From Brachybacterium sp. UMB0905 (GTDB lineage: Bacteria > Actinomycetota > Actinomycetes > Actinomycetales > Dermabacteraceae): a DNA stretch of 41,468 nt. Position 1 is the first letter of the stretch. Every line of letters begins with the position of its first letter. The translations under genes were made by a program, and so were the position numbers. The stretch covers positions 1-41,468 of the forward strand of contig NZ_PNHL01000017.1 of NCBI RefSeq assembly GCF_002871795.1. The letters are read 5' to 3'. This document shows positions 15,829-24,253 of the stretch, in pieces. The notes beneath the pieces were generated by a model that worked only from the letters and a program-made list of their open reading frames with translations, did not search any database and was not told the DNA's origin.

Positions 15829-16084
15829 ACCGGCACTGCCGTTCTGACAGCAGGGGCGAGCCCGCGTCAGAATCGCGTTTCCGCAGATCACGGCGCCATG
15901 AGAGCCGCAGCCGCGGGCGCCTCCGTCCGCGCCACCCCGCCGTCGGCAGCGCTCTCCCCCGCTCCGACCAGTTCACGATCGCCCGCACGGCCGGTGCCCG
16001 GCAGGCCTCCCCCGTCGGCCGGTCATCCACACCACGCCCCGGGTTATCCACAGAAAGTCTCTGAAATCCCCAAGCCGACCAAAG

Positions 16085-16136
16085 TTATCCACAATCTCAT
16101 CCACGACTGTGGAGAACTACAGCGGTGTAACTCCCC
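16085..16136 (+). repeat. DnaA-box module, copy 2
   Basis: TTATCCACA, TCATCCAC, 4-nt loop, GTGGAGAA, then a tail with GCGGTGTAACTCC. Direct repeat of the module at 15719-15772, about 365 bp away. Confidence 0.55.
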
Positions 16137-16143
16137 GCGGGCC

Positions 16144-16159
16144 GGCGCCAACGGGCGCC
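16144..16159 (-). terminator. Hairpin terminator of the rhomboid gene
   Basis: GGCGCC, loop AACG, GGCGCC, 11 bp beyond the rhomboid stop codon on the minus strand. Confidence 0.45.
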
Positions 16160-16170
16160 TCTCCGGCGGC

Positions 16171-17097
16171 TCAGAGCATCCCGACCATGACCGCCTTGCC
16201 CGCCACGAGCAGCAGGCACAGCACTACCGCGGCGGCGATCACGCCGCCGTGCAGGAGCGCGGCGCGGCGGCCCAGAGCCTGCCGGTCGGAGGTGGCGGTG
16301 GCCCGCGGTCGCAGCGCGAACATCGCCGCGGTCACCGCCGCACCCATCGCGAGCCCACCCAGGTGGCCCTGCCAGGAGATGTTCGAGACCGTGAAGGTGA
16401 TGACGAGGTTCAGGCCGATCAGGACGAGGATCTGCGTGGTCTGCGCACCCCGGTTCCGGTTGACGATGAACAGCGCCGCGAACAGGCCGAACACGCCACC
16501 GCTCGCCCCCAGCGTGCCCCCGAACCAGTCCAGCGATGCCGCGGAGGTCAGCAGGAACACGGCGGTGTGGCCGCCCAGCACGGAGATCAGATACACGGCG
16601 GCGAAGCGCCAGCGGCCCATCACCTGCTCGAGGTACTGCCCGCAGATGTACAGCGCATACATGTTCAGGACCAGGTGCAGGATCCCGGCGTGCAGGAACC
16701 CGGCGCTGAGGAACGTCCACGGCATGACGAGCGCGCGGAAGGGCGCGAACATCCCCAGCTGATTCACGATGTGCGGGGCGAGCATCTGCCCGAGGTACGC
16801 GAGGACGCACAGGGCGATCAGGGTGTAGGTGACGACGGGGGCGCCACGGGTCATCGCCCCGCCCATGCTGTTGCGCGGCCGGGTGGAGGCCTGCTGGCGG
16901 TTGAGCTGCCGCTCGCAGTCCACGCACAGCATCCCCACCGCGGCGCCGCGCTGGCAGTCCGGGCAGGCGGGACGCTCGCACCGCTTGCAGCGCACATAGC
17001 TCACCCGGTCCGGATGGCGTGGGCAGGTGGGCTGCTGGTCCGGTTGCGGGGAGTCCTCGGCGCTGTAGCCGTAGCTGGGGCGATTCATGCGCTCCAT
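16171..17097 (-). CDS. Rhomboid-family intramembrane serine protease with N-terminal zinc finger
   Basis: 308 residues. Residues 25-62 hold a B-box-like zinc-binding cluster (CPRHPDRVSYVRCKRCERPA, then CPDC and CVDC). Six to seven membrane helices follow. The rhomboid catalytic dyad is present: Ser in GASGG (about residue 200) and His in QGHLGGL (about 251); the HxxxN oxyanion helix reads HLVLNMY. It cleaves membrane proteins inside the bilayer; the target is unknown. The gene lies next to a cyclophilin as in many actinobacteria near the origin. Start is ATG at 17097 or 17088; neither has a clean ribosome binding site. Confidence 0.88.
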   Translation of the reverse strand: MERMNRPSYGYSAEDSPQPDQQPTCPRHPDRVSYVRCKRCERPACPDCQRGAAVGMLCVDCERQLNRQQASTRPRNSMGGAMTRGAPVVTYTLIALCVLAYLGQMLAPHIVNQLGMFAPFRALVMPWTFLSAGFLHAGILHLVLNMYALYICGQYLEQVMGRWRFAAVYLISVLGGHTAVFLLTSAASLDWFGGTLGASGGVFGLFAALFIVNRNRGAQTTQILVLIGLNLVITFTVSNISWQGHLGGLAMGAAVTAAMFALRPRATATSDRQALGRRAALLHGGVIAAAVVLCLLLVAGKAVMVGML

Positions 17098-17125
17098 TCC
17101 ACCACGCGGACCTGCACGTCCGCCG

Positions 17126-17215
17126 GGCCCGCAGGGCGGGGCGGACGGGCAGACAGGCCCGCAGGGTGCGGCGGGCGGGCAGACGGGCCCGCAGGGTGGG
17201 GCGAGCGGGGAGAGA
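17126..17215. repeat. Three tandem 30-bp units upstream of the rhomboid gene
   Basis: Units start at 17126, 17156 and 17186, each beginning GGCCCGCAGGG. The unit is ten codons long and the rhomboid frame stays open through it (minus strand decapeptide like GCPPASPCVP), but I see no start codon that would include it. Confidence 0.65.
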
Positions 17216-17219
17216 CGCC

Positions 17220-17271
17220 GGGGCCGATGGCTGGACGGGTGCGATGCGCACCCGGCCCGGCCATCGGCCCC
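17220..17271 (-). terminator. Long nested hairpin after the cyclophilin gene
   Basis: Outer arms 17220-17231 and 17260-17271 (GGGGCCGATGGC and inverse), inner arms 17237-17243 and 17247-17253 (GGGTGCG and CGCACCC). Second of two hairpins behind the leftward cyclophilin gene. Confidence 0.5.
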
Positions 17272-17288
17272 GTCACGGCTCAGGGGCG

Positions 17289-17308
17289 GTGACAGCGCAC
17301 GCTGTCAC
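17289..17308 (-). terminator. Hairpin terminator of the cyclophilin gene
   Basis: GTGACAGCG, CA, CGCTGTCAC: a 9-bp perfect stem, 14 bp beyond the stop of the leftward gene. Confidence 0.55.
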
Positions 17309-17322
17309 GACCCCCGTCGGCC

Positions 17323-17859
17323 TCACTTCTCGATGGTGACCTTCTCGATCACGACGTCCTCGAGCGGACGGTCGCGCATATCGGTCTTGACCGCGGCGAT
17401 CTCGTCGACGACCTTCTTGGAGTCCTCATCGGCGACCTCGCCGAACACGGTGTGCTTGCCCTGCAGGTGCGGGGTGGGGCCCACGGTGATGAAGAACTGC
17501 GAGCCGTTGGTGCCGGCCGGCCGACCGGTCAGGGCATTGCGGCGGGTGCCGGCGTTGGCCATCGCCAGGACGTAGGGCTCGTTGAAGTTCTTCTCGGAGA
17601 TCTCGTCGTCGAAGGTGTAGCCGGGGCCGCCGGTGCCGGTGCCCAGCGGGTCGCCGCCCTGGATCATGAAGCCGGCGATGATGCGGTGGAAGATCACTCC
17701 GTCGTAGAAGGGGCGAGTGGTCTTCTCGCCGGTCTCGGCGTCCTTGAACTCGCGGGTACCCTCGGCGAGGCCCACGAAGTTCTCGACTGTCTTGGGGGCA
17801 TGGTGGGGGAACAGCTCCAGGCGGATGTCCCCGTGGTTGGTGTGCAGAGTTGCGAACAT
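17323..17859 (-). CDS. Cyclophilin-type peptidyl-prolyl cis-trans isomerase
   Basis: 178 residues. GGAGG eight bases before the ATG at 17859 favours this start over the in-frame ATG at 17883. The cyclophilin core is clear: GVIFHRIIAGFMIQGGDP with the catalytic Arg, then GTNGSQFFITVGPTPHLQGK with the Q-F-F-I substrate groove, and HTVFGEV. The protein catalyses proline isomerisation during folding. No signal peptide, so it is cytoplasmic. It is the equivalent of mycobacterial ppiA, usually found near the origin; two hairpins end its transcript. Confidence 0.93.
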   Translation of the reverse strand: MFATLHTNHGDIRLELFPHHAPKTVENFVGLAEGTREFKDAETGEKTTRPFYDGVIFHRIIAGFMIQGGDPLGTGTGGPGYTFDDEISEKNFNEPYVLAMANAGTRRNALTGRPAGTNGSQFFITVGPTPHLQGKHTVFGEVADEDSKKVVDEIAAVKTDMRDRPLEDVVIEKVTIEK

Positions 17860-18105
17860 GCGCTCATCCTCCCACAGGGACATCGGGACGTCTGATCGAG
17901 GCAGCGGGACATCTCATATGGGGCAGCGGGGCGGTGCGAAAGGTTCCGTTCTCCACATCGGCTGTGAGCGGGACGACTCGCGCGCGGTAGGGTTGGACCA
18001 CACGGGTGTGCGTCGGCCGCGATCCACCACGGAGTCCGCCGGTCGGCCGCGCCCAGGGACCACCGTCGGACCAGCCCGACGGAGACGACCGAAAGGGGAA
18101 TCCCC

Positions 18106-18852
18106 ATGGCGCTGAGCACCAAGCGCAAGGCCAAGAAGTCCAAGAAGCAGGCCGCGACCACCGCGGATGCCTTCGGCACCGCGAGCCAGAAGGCGGAGCA
18201 GGCGGTCGAGGAGCTGCAGAAGCTCGCCGCGACCCTGGGGCCCGTGGTCACCGAGGGTGCCCGCGAGGCCAAGGTCAAGGCCGCGGAGGCGCAGCAGCGT
18301 CTGATGGACCAGGGCGAGAAGCTCTCGCAGGACCTGGGCCCGCGTGCCGAGAAGCTGCGTCACGATGTGCAGGACGACTACCTGCCGCGCGCCCGCAAGA
18401 CCGCCACCACCACCGGCAATGTCCTCAAGGCTGCCGCGGAGGCCGCCCGCAAGGAGATCGAGAAGGGCCAGGGCGACATCAAGACCGCCGTCCTGCAGCC
18501 CACCCCGCAGAAGAAGAAGGGCCGCGCCGGCAAGGTGCTGCTCATCCTGGGCCTGGCCGCCGCCGGTGCCGCCGCGGGCTACGTGGTGTGGCAGAAGACC
18601 CGCCCCGTCGAGGACCCGTGGGCGCCGCCCGCGGACTTCGCCCGCGCGCACTACCCGGCCGCTTCCGCCACCGAGACCGACTCCTCCACCGTGCAGGACA
18701 CGGTGGGCTCGGCCGACGCCGGCGATGTGGCCTCCTCCCTGAACACCGCTGATCGTTCCTCCGACACGACCCCCAAGGACGTGAAGGTGGAGTCCGACCA
18801 GGACATCTCGATCGACGACGACAAGAAGGGCACCCACCGCGGCGACGCCTGA
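18106..18852 (+). CDS. Single-pass membrane protein with long helical N-terminus
   Basis: 248 residues, preceded by GGGGA at a proper distance. The N-terminus is very basic (KRKAKKSKKQ). Residues 20-135 are Ala/Glu/Lys-rich and predicted to be long coiled helices. A stretch of 15-20 hydrophobic residues follows (VLLILGLAAAGAAAGYVVW, about 146-165), then an acidic Ser/Thr/Asp-rich tail. It resembles actinobacterial proteins annotated DUF5324, which also lie near ppiA-like genes; this is from memory. It could link the envelope to a cytoplasmic partner. Divergent from the cyclophilin gene. Confidence 0.7.
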   Translation: MALSTKRKAKKSKKQAATTADAFGTASQKAEQAVEELQKLAATLGPVVTEGAREAKVKAAEAQQRLMDQGEKLSQDLGPRAEKLRHDVQDDYLPRARKTATTTGNVLKAAAEAARKEIEKGQGDIKTAVLQPTPQKKKGRAGKVLLILGLAAAGAAAGYVVWQKTRPVEDPWAPPADFARAHYPAASATETDSSTVQDTVGSADAGDVASSLNTADRSSDTTPKDVKVESDQDISIDDDKKGTHRGDA

Positions 18853-18880
18853 TCGCCCGCGAGCGCCCCACGGAGCATCC

Positions 18881-19492
18881 GTGAACGACGGCGCGGCATC
18901 CCCGTCCCTGGACGGCGGGTGCCGCGCCGTCCGCATGTCCGGGGACTTTCCCCTGGTCACGGCGCGGCTGCGGCTGGATCCCGTGGGCTGGGACGACCTC
19001 GCGGAGCTGCTGGCGCTGCACCGTGATCCGCGCGTGTTCACGGCGGATTCGACCGCGCCGGTGGAGACCGCCGCGCAGATGCGCTGGGTGCTCGGACAGT
19101 GGATCACCTGCTGGGAGCGCCACGGCACCGGGTACCTCACGGTGCGGGCGCGCGGCGGCGGTGAGGGGACCGACGGACCACTCGGTCACCTGCCTGAGGG
19201 GTTGCTGGGCGTCGTGGGGATCAGCCTCCTGAGGACCGATGCGGGCGCGCAGCGCAGCGCCTACTGGCGACTCGCCCCCTCGGCCCAGGGCCGGGGGGTC
19301 GCGGCAGAGGCGATGCGGGCAGTGCTCGCCCATCCGACGCTCGGCGGCGCGCGACGTGTCATCGCCGTGACCGCCGGAGGCAACGCCCCCTCGCGGGCGC
19401 TCGCACTTCGCCTGGGCTTTCGGCCTGCGCCCGCGGACGCTCCGGTACCGGGAGGGCGCAGCGGGGACGTGCTGCTGATCCGCGATCCGTAG
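18881..19492 (+). CDS. GNAT-family N-acetyltransferase
   Basis: 203 residues from a GTG at 18881 that follows GGAG; an in-frame ATG at 18935 just before the domain is an alternative. The domain begins PLVTARLRLDPVGWDDL, as in the RimJ/RimL group, and has LLGVVGISLLR, YWRLAPSAQGRGVAAEAM with the acetyl-CoA-binding Q-x-x-G-x-A turn, and NAPSRALALRLGFRPAP near the end. The substrate is unknown. It sits between a membrane protein and gluQ in the same direction, but gluQ has its own -10 box inside the end of this gene. Confidence 0.85.
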   Translation: MNDGAASPSLDGGCRAVRMSGDFPLVTARLRLDPVGWDDLAELLALHRDPRVFTADSTAPVETAAQMRWVLGQWITCWERHGTGYLTVRARGGGEGTDGPLGHLPEGLLGVVGISLLRTDAGAQRSAYWRLAPSAQGRGVAAEAMRAVLAHPTLGGARRVIAVTAGGNAPSRALALRLGFRPAPADAPVPGGRSGDVLLIRDP

Positions 19493-19495
19493 ACT
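19490..19495 (+). promoter_or_regulatory. -10 box TAGACT of a leaderless start
   Basis: TAGACT, six bases, ATG at 19502. The box overlaps the TAG stop codon of the preceding GNAT gene. Confidence 0.5.
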
Positions 19496-19501
19496 CCCGC
19501 C

Positions 19502-20440
19502 ATGACCTCGCTGGATACCTCCCTGCTGGCCCCAGCGCCGCACGGCGCGGGCCGCTACGCCCCCTCCCCCAGCGGTGACCTGCACCTGGGGAATCTGCGC
19601 ACCGCCGTTCTGGCCTGGGTGCTGGCCCGGCGCACCGAGCGGGCCTTCCGTCTGCGCATGGAGGATCTGGATCGGGTGCGCGAGGGCGCTGAGGCCCGGC
19701 AGCTCAAGGACCTCGAGGAGCTGGGGCTCGACTGGGACGGTGCGGTCGTGCACCAAAGCGAGCGACGCGAGGCCTATGCCGCCGCGATCGCCCAGCTGCA
19801 GGCCGCGGGCGCGGTCTACGAGTGCTACTGCACGCGGCGGGAAATCCAGGAGGCGCCGCGGGCCCCGCATGCCCCGCCCGGCGCCTACCCCGGCACCTGC
19901 CGCAACCTCACTGAGGCGGAGCGCGCCGCGGGCCGCGAGCGAATGGGGCAGCTGCAGCGCGAGCCGGCGCTGCGCCTGCGCGCCGAGGTGACCCAGTGGA
20001 GCGTGCGGGATCTGTGGGCCAGTGAGGTGACCGGCAGCGTGGATGACCTGGTGCTGCGCCGCGGCGACGGCGTGGTCGCCTACAACCTCGCCGTCGTGGT
20101 CGACGACGCCGCGGCCGGGGTCGATCAGGTGGTTCGCGGCGACGACCTGCTCAGCTCCGCCCCGCGCCAGGCCCATCTCGCGCACCTGCTGGGCCTTCCC
20201 GAGCCGACCTACGCTCACGTCCCGCTCGCGCTGAACACCGCGGGCGCGCGACTGGCCAAGCGCGACGGCGCGGTGACGCTGCGGGACCGTCTCGCCGCCG
20301 GGGAGAGCGCGGCCGACGTCGTCGAGCGGATCGGAGACTCGCTGGGAGCGCCGGGCTGCCGCTCCGCGGCCGATCTGCTGGAGTCCTGGGACCCGGCAGG
20401 GATGTCCCGTCGGCCATGGGTGGTGGATCTGCCGGCCTGA
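19502..20440 (+). CDS. gluQ: Glutamyl-Q tRNA(Asp) synthetase
   Basis: 312 residues, right for GluQRS and much shorter than full GluRS. It activates glutamate and attaches it to queuosine in the anticodon of tRNA(Asp). The nucleotide-binding motifs are present: [17 protein letters not shown] (HIGH-like, about residues 20-32) and [10 protein letters not shown] (KMSKS-like, about 255). A zinc site is likely from CYCTRREI (about 107-114) and the later YPGTC. The anticodon-binding domain of GluRS is absent, as expected. The start is fixed by the leaderless -10 box. Confidence 0.88.
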   Translation: MTSLDTSLLAPAPHGAGRYAPSPSGDLHLGNLRTAVLAWVLARRTERAFRLRMEDLDRVREGAEARQLKDLEELGLDWDGAVVHQSERREAYAAAIAQLQAAGAVYECYCTRREIQEAPRAPHAPPGAYPGTCRNLTEAERAAGRERMGQLQREPALRLRAEVTQWSVRDLWASEVTGSVDDLVLRRGDGVVAYNLAVVVDDAAAGVDQVVRGDDLLSSAPRQAHLAHLLGLPEPTYAHVPLALNTAGARLAKRDGAVTLRDRLAAGESAADVVERIGDSLGAPGCRSAADLLESWDPAGMSRRPWVVDLPA

Positions 20441-20537
20441 GCCGCCCGGGCCGGGTCTGCCCCCGTCGGCCGACCGGAGCTGGAGAGAGCGGCCGAGTTC
20501 CTCCCACCACACTTCATCACAGAGGGGGCAACAAACT

Positions 20538-20556
20538 CGATACACGGATGTATCGT
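20538..20556 (+). promoter_or_regulatory. 18-bp palindrome overlapping the -10 box of the YhgE/Pip gene
   Basis: CGATACA, CGGA, TGTATCG (20538-20555) is a perfect inverted repeat. Its right end forms part of TATCGT (20551-20556), which is followed by six bases and the GTG at 20563. A repressor bound here would block RNA polymerase. TetR-type control is the usual arrangement for YhgE/Pip genes, but no such regulator is in the window. Confidence 0.6.
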
Positions 20557-20562
20557 CGCCCC

Positions 20563-23500
20563 GTGATGCGATACCTCCGTGCTCTCCTCACCGCGCTCTC
20601 CTCCGCGCTGCACGCCGTCCTGTCCGCTCTCGGCACCGCCGGTGCCGCCCTCGGTCGGGGCGCGTCCGCCGCGGGACGGGGCGCGGTCGCCCTGCTGCCC
20701 CGGGAGTGGAAGAAGCCGATCGCGGCGCTGTTCGTGACCGGACTGGCCCTCGTGCCGCTGGTCTACTCCGGAAACATGACCTGGTCGTTCATCGACCCGA
20801 GCAACAACCTGAACCACATCACCGCAGCCGTGGTGAACGAGGACACCGGGGCGGACGCGGAGAGTCCGGACGGGGAGGTCTCCCACATCGACGTCGGCGA
20901 GGAGTTCACGGAAACCCTGCTGGAGAAGGACCAGGAGAACCTCTACCACTTCGTGGAGGCCTCCCCCGCCGAGGCGCAGCGCGGCCTGGCCGACGGCACC
21001 TTCGGCGCCACCATCACGATCCCCTCCGACTTCTCCGAGAACATCGCCTCGCTCGGCGGCGACGCAATGGATGCGGCCCCCGCGATGATCACCGTGAGCA
21101 CGAACGACTCGGTGAACTACGTCGGCGGCAACTTCTCCAAGTCCGTCGGCACCGCGCTGACCGACGCGCTGCGTGCCTCGGTGCTCGAGGAGTACCTCGA
21201 CAAGATCTACGTCGGCTTCACCACGATCCATGACGGGATCGTCGACGCGGCCGACGGCGCCGCCAAGCTCTCGGACGGAGCGAGCGATCTCCACGACGGC
21301 ACCGGCGACCTGGTCGACGGCACGGCTGAGCTCACCGACGGCACCGGCCAGCTCGCGGACGGGTCCGCCGAGCTCGCCGCGGGCGCGGTCGACCTGCACT
21401 CCGGCAGCCTCGACCTCGTGGTCGGGCTGAATCAGCTCACCTCCGGCGCGGTCACGCTGCGCAACGGCGTCGCGACCCTCGACGCCGGTGCACAGCAGCT
21501 CTCCGGCGGGCTGGCGACCCTCGACGAGAAGGGACGGCCGCTGCGCAGCGGCGCGGACGAGCTCGCCAGCGGCGCCGAGCAGCTCGCGACCGGGGCGAGC
21601 GATCTCGCCGGCGGGGCGGGACAGGTCGCCGACGGCACCCAGAAGCTGGACGAGACCGTCACCGACGCCGCCGAGCGCGCCCGCGAGCTGGGCGTGACCG
21701 AAGAGAGCGTCCAGGCCACGAGCGAAGCCCTGGTCACCGCGATCGACGACCTCGAGCGCGCGATCGACGGGATGCCGAAGCTGCTGGACGCCCCGGTCGA
21801 GGCCGCCGACACCATCGCAGCCACCACCGAGAGCCTCGACGAGAAGGCGGGCGAGCTCGCCGAGACCGCCCGGAACCTCGACGAGTCCACGGGCGATCGC
21901 GCCCAGGACGCCCGCACCCTGCGCGAGGGCGCCGAGTCGATCGCCGGTGACGTCGAGACGCTCGACCAGGCCGTGCAGGACGCGGCCGAGGCCACCTCCA
22001 CCTCGGCGCAGTCCGCCGAGACCTCCGAGGGCTCCGCCGGGGAGCTCGCCGACGGCGTCGACGAGCTCGCAGGACTCTGCGCCGAGGCCGGTGGAGGCCC
22101 CGGCGAGGGGTCCGAGCAGCCTTCCGCGGCCGAGTCAGCCGTCTGCCAGAAGGCGGAGGAGCTCGCCGGCACCACGCAGAAGGTCCGCGAGGACGCCGAG
22201 ACCGCCACCGCCGACGCGGCCGAGGCCGACCGCCTGGCCCGGACCGCCGCGGAGACCTCCACCGACGTCGCCGACACCGCCGAGGGCATGAGCGACGCCG
22301 CCTCCGATATCGAGGATTACATCGAGACTCTCTCCACCACCACCTCGGCACTCGCCGAGGGCGCCGCTGCTCTCGAGGGCACCACCTCGACCCTCGCCGA
22401 GGACACCTCGACCCTCAGCAGCGACCTCAGCACGGCGCGGGACGACCTCGCCTCCGCCGTCCCGTCGGCCGAGCCCGGCCAGAGCGCCTCCGACCTCGCC
22501 GCGGAGCTCGCCGACCAGGCCCGCACCGCCGCCCGCGCGCTGCCCGAGGCGTACCGCACCCTGGACCAGGGCGTGCAGGACATCCATCGTCTGAACTCCG
22601 GCGCTCGCGAGGTCGCTTCCGGCGCGGACCAGCTCGCCGCCGCGACGGGCACCGCCCGCGACGGCGCCCAGGACCTCGCCTCCGGCGTCACCCAGTACAC
22701 CGACGGTGTCGGCTCGGCCCGCGACGGCGCTGATCGGCTCGCCGACGGCACCGGCACCCTCAGGGACGGCGCCGGCACGCTCGCCGACAAGACGGGCGAG
22801 GCCCGCGACGGGGCGCAGCAGCTCGCCGACGGCACCGGCACCCTCGCGGACGGCTCGGCCGAGCTCGCCGACGGCGCCCGCCAGGTGGACGACGGCGCGA
22901 CGCAGCTCGCCGACGGCGCGACCGACCTCGACGACGGCGCCGAGAAGCTCGACGACGGCTCGACCGAGCTCGCCGACAGCCTCTCCGACGCGAAGGACGA
23001 CGTCCCCTCCTACTCCGACGAGGAGAGCAGCGCGCTCGCTGGCACCGCCTCGGACGCGGTGCAGATGGACTTCGACCGCCAGCACGATCTGGGCCGCTTC
23101 GGCGAGGGCCTCGCTCCGCTGTTCCTCGCGATCAGCCTGTGGGTCGGCGGCATGGCGATCTTCCTGATGATGCCGCCGTTCTCCTCCGACGCGATGGCGC
23201 GCGGGACGGGGCCGGTGCGACTGCTGGCAGGCGGACTCATCCCCGCCTTCCTGCTGGGTCTCGTCCAGACGCTGATCGCCGTCGGAGCTCTGCACTGGCT
23301 GATCGGCCTCACCATCGACGACCTGCCGCTGATGTTCGGGCTCGCGGGGCTGACCTCGCTGGTGTTCGTCGCCCTGAACCACGGCTTCGGCGCCCTGTTC
23401 GGGCCGGTCGGGAAGTTCGTCGCCCTGGTGCTGATCGCGATGCAGATCTCCGGGGCGGGCGGCACCTACCCGGTCCCGACCCTGCCGGGCTTCTTCCAGA

Positions 23501-23754
23501 TGCTCCACCCGTACCTGCCGATGACCCATGCGGTCGACGCCTTCCGCGGAGCGATCGGCGGCGGCTGGATCGACCCGGCCGGGGACCTCGCCTGGCTGTC
23601 GGGCTGGCTGGTGTTCGGCGTGCTTCTAGGCCTGCTCGGCGCGGTGGTCCAGCGGCGCCGCACGCTGCGCACGCTCGGCGCGGACGAGGGCGGGCCGGAC
23701 GGCGCGGACGAGGAGGAGCCGGAGCCCGCCACGGGCTCCGCCGCCCGCGCCTGA
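20563..23754 (+). CDS. Giant YhgE/Pip-domain membrane protein
   Basis: 1063 residues from a leaderless GTG; an ATG follows as codon 2. A first membrane helix (about 47-65, ALFVTGLALVPLVYSGNMTW) leads into the YhgE/Pip N-terminal motif WSFIDPSNNLNHITAAVVNE. A long extracytoplasmic stalk (about 220-830) is built of seven-residue repeats of the type L-A-D-G-x-x-x and Ala/Glu-rich coiled coil. It has one loop with the only evident stalk cysteines (LAGLC and AVCQK). The C-terminus (about 850-1035) has five to six helices, like ABC-2-type permeases. Relatives include phage-infection protein Pip and the T7SS factor EsaA; this could be an export or surface-receptor protein. Confidence 0.85.
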   Translation: MMRYLRALLTALSSALHAVLSALGTAGAALGRGASAAGRGAVALLPREWKKPIAALFVTGLALVPLVYSGNMTWSFIDPSNNLNHITAAVVNEDTGADAESPDGEVSHIDVGEEFTETLLEKDQENLYHFVEASPAEAQRGLADGTFGATITIPSDFSENIASLGGDAMDAAPAMITVSTNDSVNYVGGNFSKSVGTALTDALRASVLEEYLDKIYVGFTTIHDGIVDAADGAAKLSDGASDLHDGTGDLVDGTAELTDGTGQLADGSAELAAGAVDLHSGSLDLVVGLNQLTSGAVTLRNGVATLDAGAQQLSGGLATLDEKGRPLRSGADELASGAEQLATGASDLAGGAGQVADGTQKLDETVTDAAERARELGVTEESVQATSEALVTAIDDLERAIDGMPKLLDAPVEAADTIAATTESLDEKAGELAETARNLDESTGDRAQDARTLREGAESIAGDVETLDQAVQDAAEATSTSAQSAETSEGSAGELADGVDELAGLCAEAGGGPGEGSEQPSAAESAVCQKAEELAGTTQKVREDAETATADAAEADRLARTAAETSTDVADTAEGMSDAASDIEDYIETLSTTTSALAEGAAALEGTTSTLAEDTSTLSSDLSTARDDLASAVPSAEPGQSASDLAAELADQARTAARALPEAYRTLDQGVQDIHRLNSGAREVASGADQLAAATGTARDGAQDLASGVTQYTDGVGSARDGADRLADGTGTLRDGAGTLADKTGEARDGAQQLADGTGTLADGSAELADGARQVDDGATQLADGATDLDDGAEKLDDGSTELADSLSDAKDDVPSYSDEESSALAGTASDAVQMDFDRQHDLGRFGEGLAPLFLAISLWVGGMAIFLMMPPFSSDAMARGTGPVRLLAGGLIPAFLLGLVQTLIAVGALHWLIGLTIDDLPLMFGLAGLTSLVFVALNHGFGALFGPVGKFVALVLIAMQISGAGGTYPVPTLPGFFQMLHPYLPMTHAVDAFRGAIGGGWIDPAGDLAWLSGWLVFGVLLGLLGAVVQRRRTLRTLGADEGGPDGADEEEPEPATGSAARA

Positions 23755-23839
23755 GGCGCTGGCCGACCTCGTCGCACTTCTGGAGCAGGGAGTGCGGCCA
23801 ACCTGCGTCAGCGCTGCCCGGCTCCGCGTCCGCGGATAC

Positions 23840-24211
23840 TCAGCGGGCGAGCAGCTCCTCGGTGCCGGTGCCCGGCAGGCTCAGGGTGACCGGGGTGCCC
23901 CACGGGTCCTCGACTCGGACCGAACGGCCGGTGTCGGCGAAGGAGAGGCCCGCGCGGCTGAGGCCGGCGGTCAGCGCGCCGAGGTCCTCGAAGAGGAAGG
24001 CGGTGTGGAACAGGCCGGCCTGGCGCGGGTCCACGCCCGGCAGGCCGGGGGTCGCGATGAGCCGCACGAAGGGGACCTGCCCCCGACCCAGCACGCGGTG
24101 GACCTCGCCGCCGGGACGGCCCTGCTCCTCGAGCGGGGCCAGAGCCAGGGCGTTCTCGTAGTAGGAGCTCATGAGCTCGAGGTCGCCCACCCGCAGGGTG
24201 ACGGCGTCCAT
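23840..24211 (-). CDS. VOC-family (glyoxalase/bleomycin-resistance fold) protein
   Basis: 123 residues, one VOC fold of paired beta-alpha-beta-beta-beta units. It starts DAVTLRVGDLELMSSYYENA, the usual first strand and helix, continues with a GGEVHRVLGRG loop and QAGLFHTAFLFEDLGAL, and ends VRVEDPWGTPVTLSLPG, matching the D-P-x-G-x-x motif. Metal-ligand positions are only partly recognisable, so a metal-dependent lyase or dioxygenase or a binding protein are all possible. It stands alone, with an 18-bp palindrome about 45 bp before its ATG. Confidence 0.82.
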   Translation of the reverse strand: MDAVTLRVGDLELMSSYYENALALAPLEEQGRPGGEVHRVLGRGQVPFVRLIATPGLPGVDPRQAGLFHTAFLFEDLGALTAGLSRAGLSFADTGRSVRVEDPWGTPVTLSLPGTGTEELLAR

Positions 24212-24253
24212 GGTGAGATCGCGGGAGACGTGGCGCTACTCCCGAACTCTGGT

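Larger units (their letters stand above)
15701..16170. other. Gene-free stretch with eight DnaA-box-like sites and hairpins
   Basis: No credible gene. Perfect TTATCCACA boxes lie at 15719-15727, 16044-16052 and 16085-16093. One-mismatch or similar sites are TCATCCACA at 15731-15739 and 16023-16031, TCATCCACG at 16097-16105, and on the other strand TCATCCACC (15742-15750) and TTCTCCACA (16108-16116). Hairpins sit between them (15799-15828, 15842-15872). It looks like a DnaA-binding region: an origin, a titration site or a regulatory locus. dnaA and dnaN are not in the window, so I do not call it oriC. Confidence 0.55.

Noticed and set aside
15719..16136. Calling the DnaA-box region the chromosomal oriC
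   Set aside because: dnaA, dnaN, recF or rpmH are not adjacent, and no clear AT-rich unwinding element is seen. Kept as a DnaA-box region only.
17126..17215. CRISPR array
   Set aside because: The 30-bp units are contiguous with no unique spacers; it is a simple tandem repeat.
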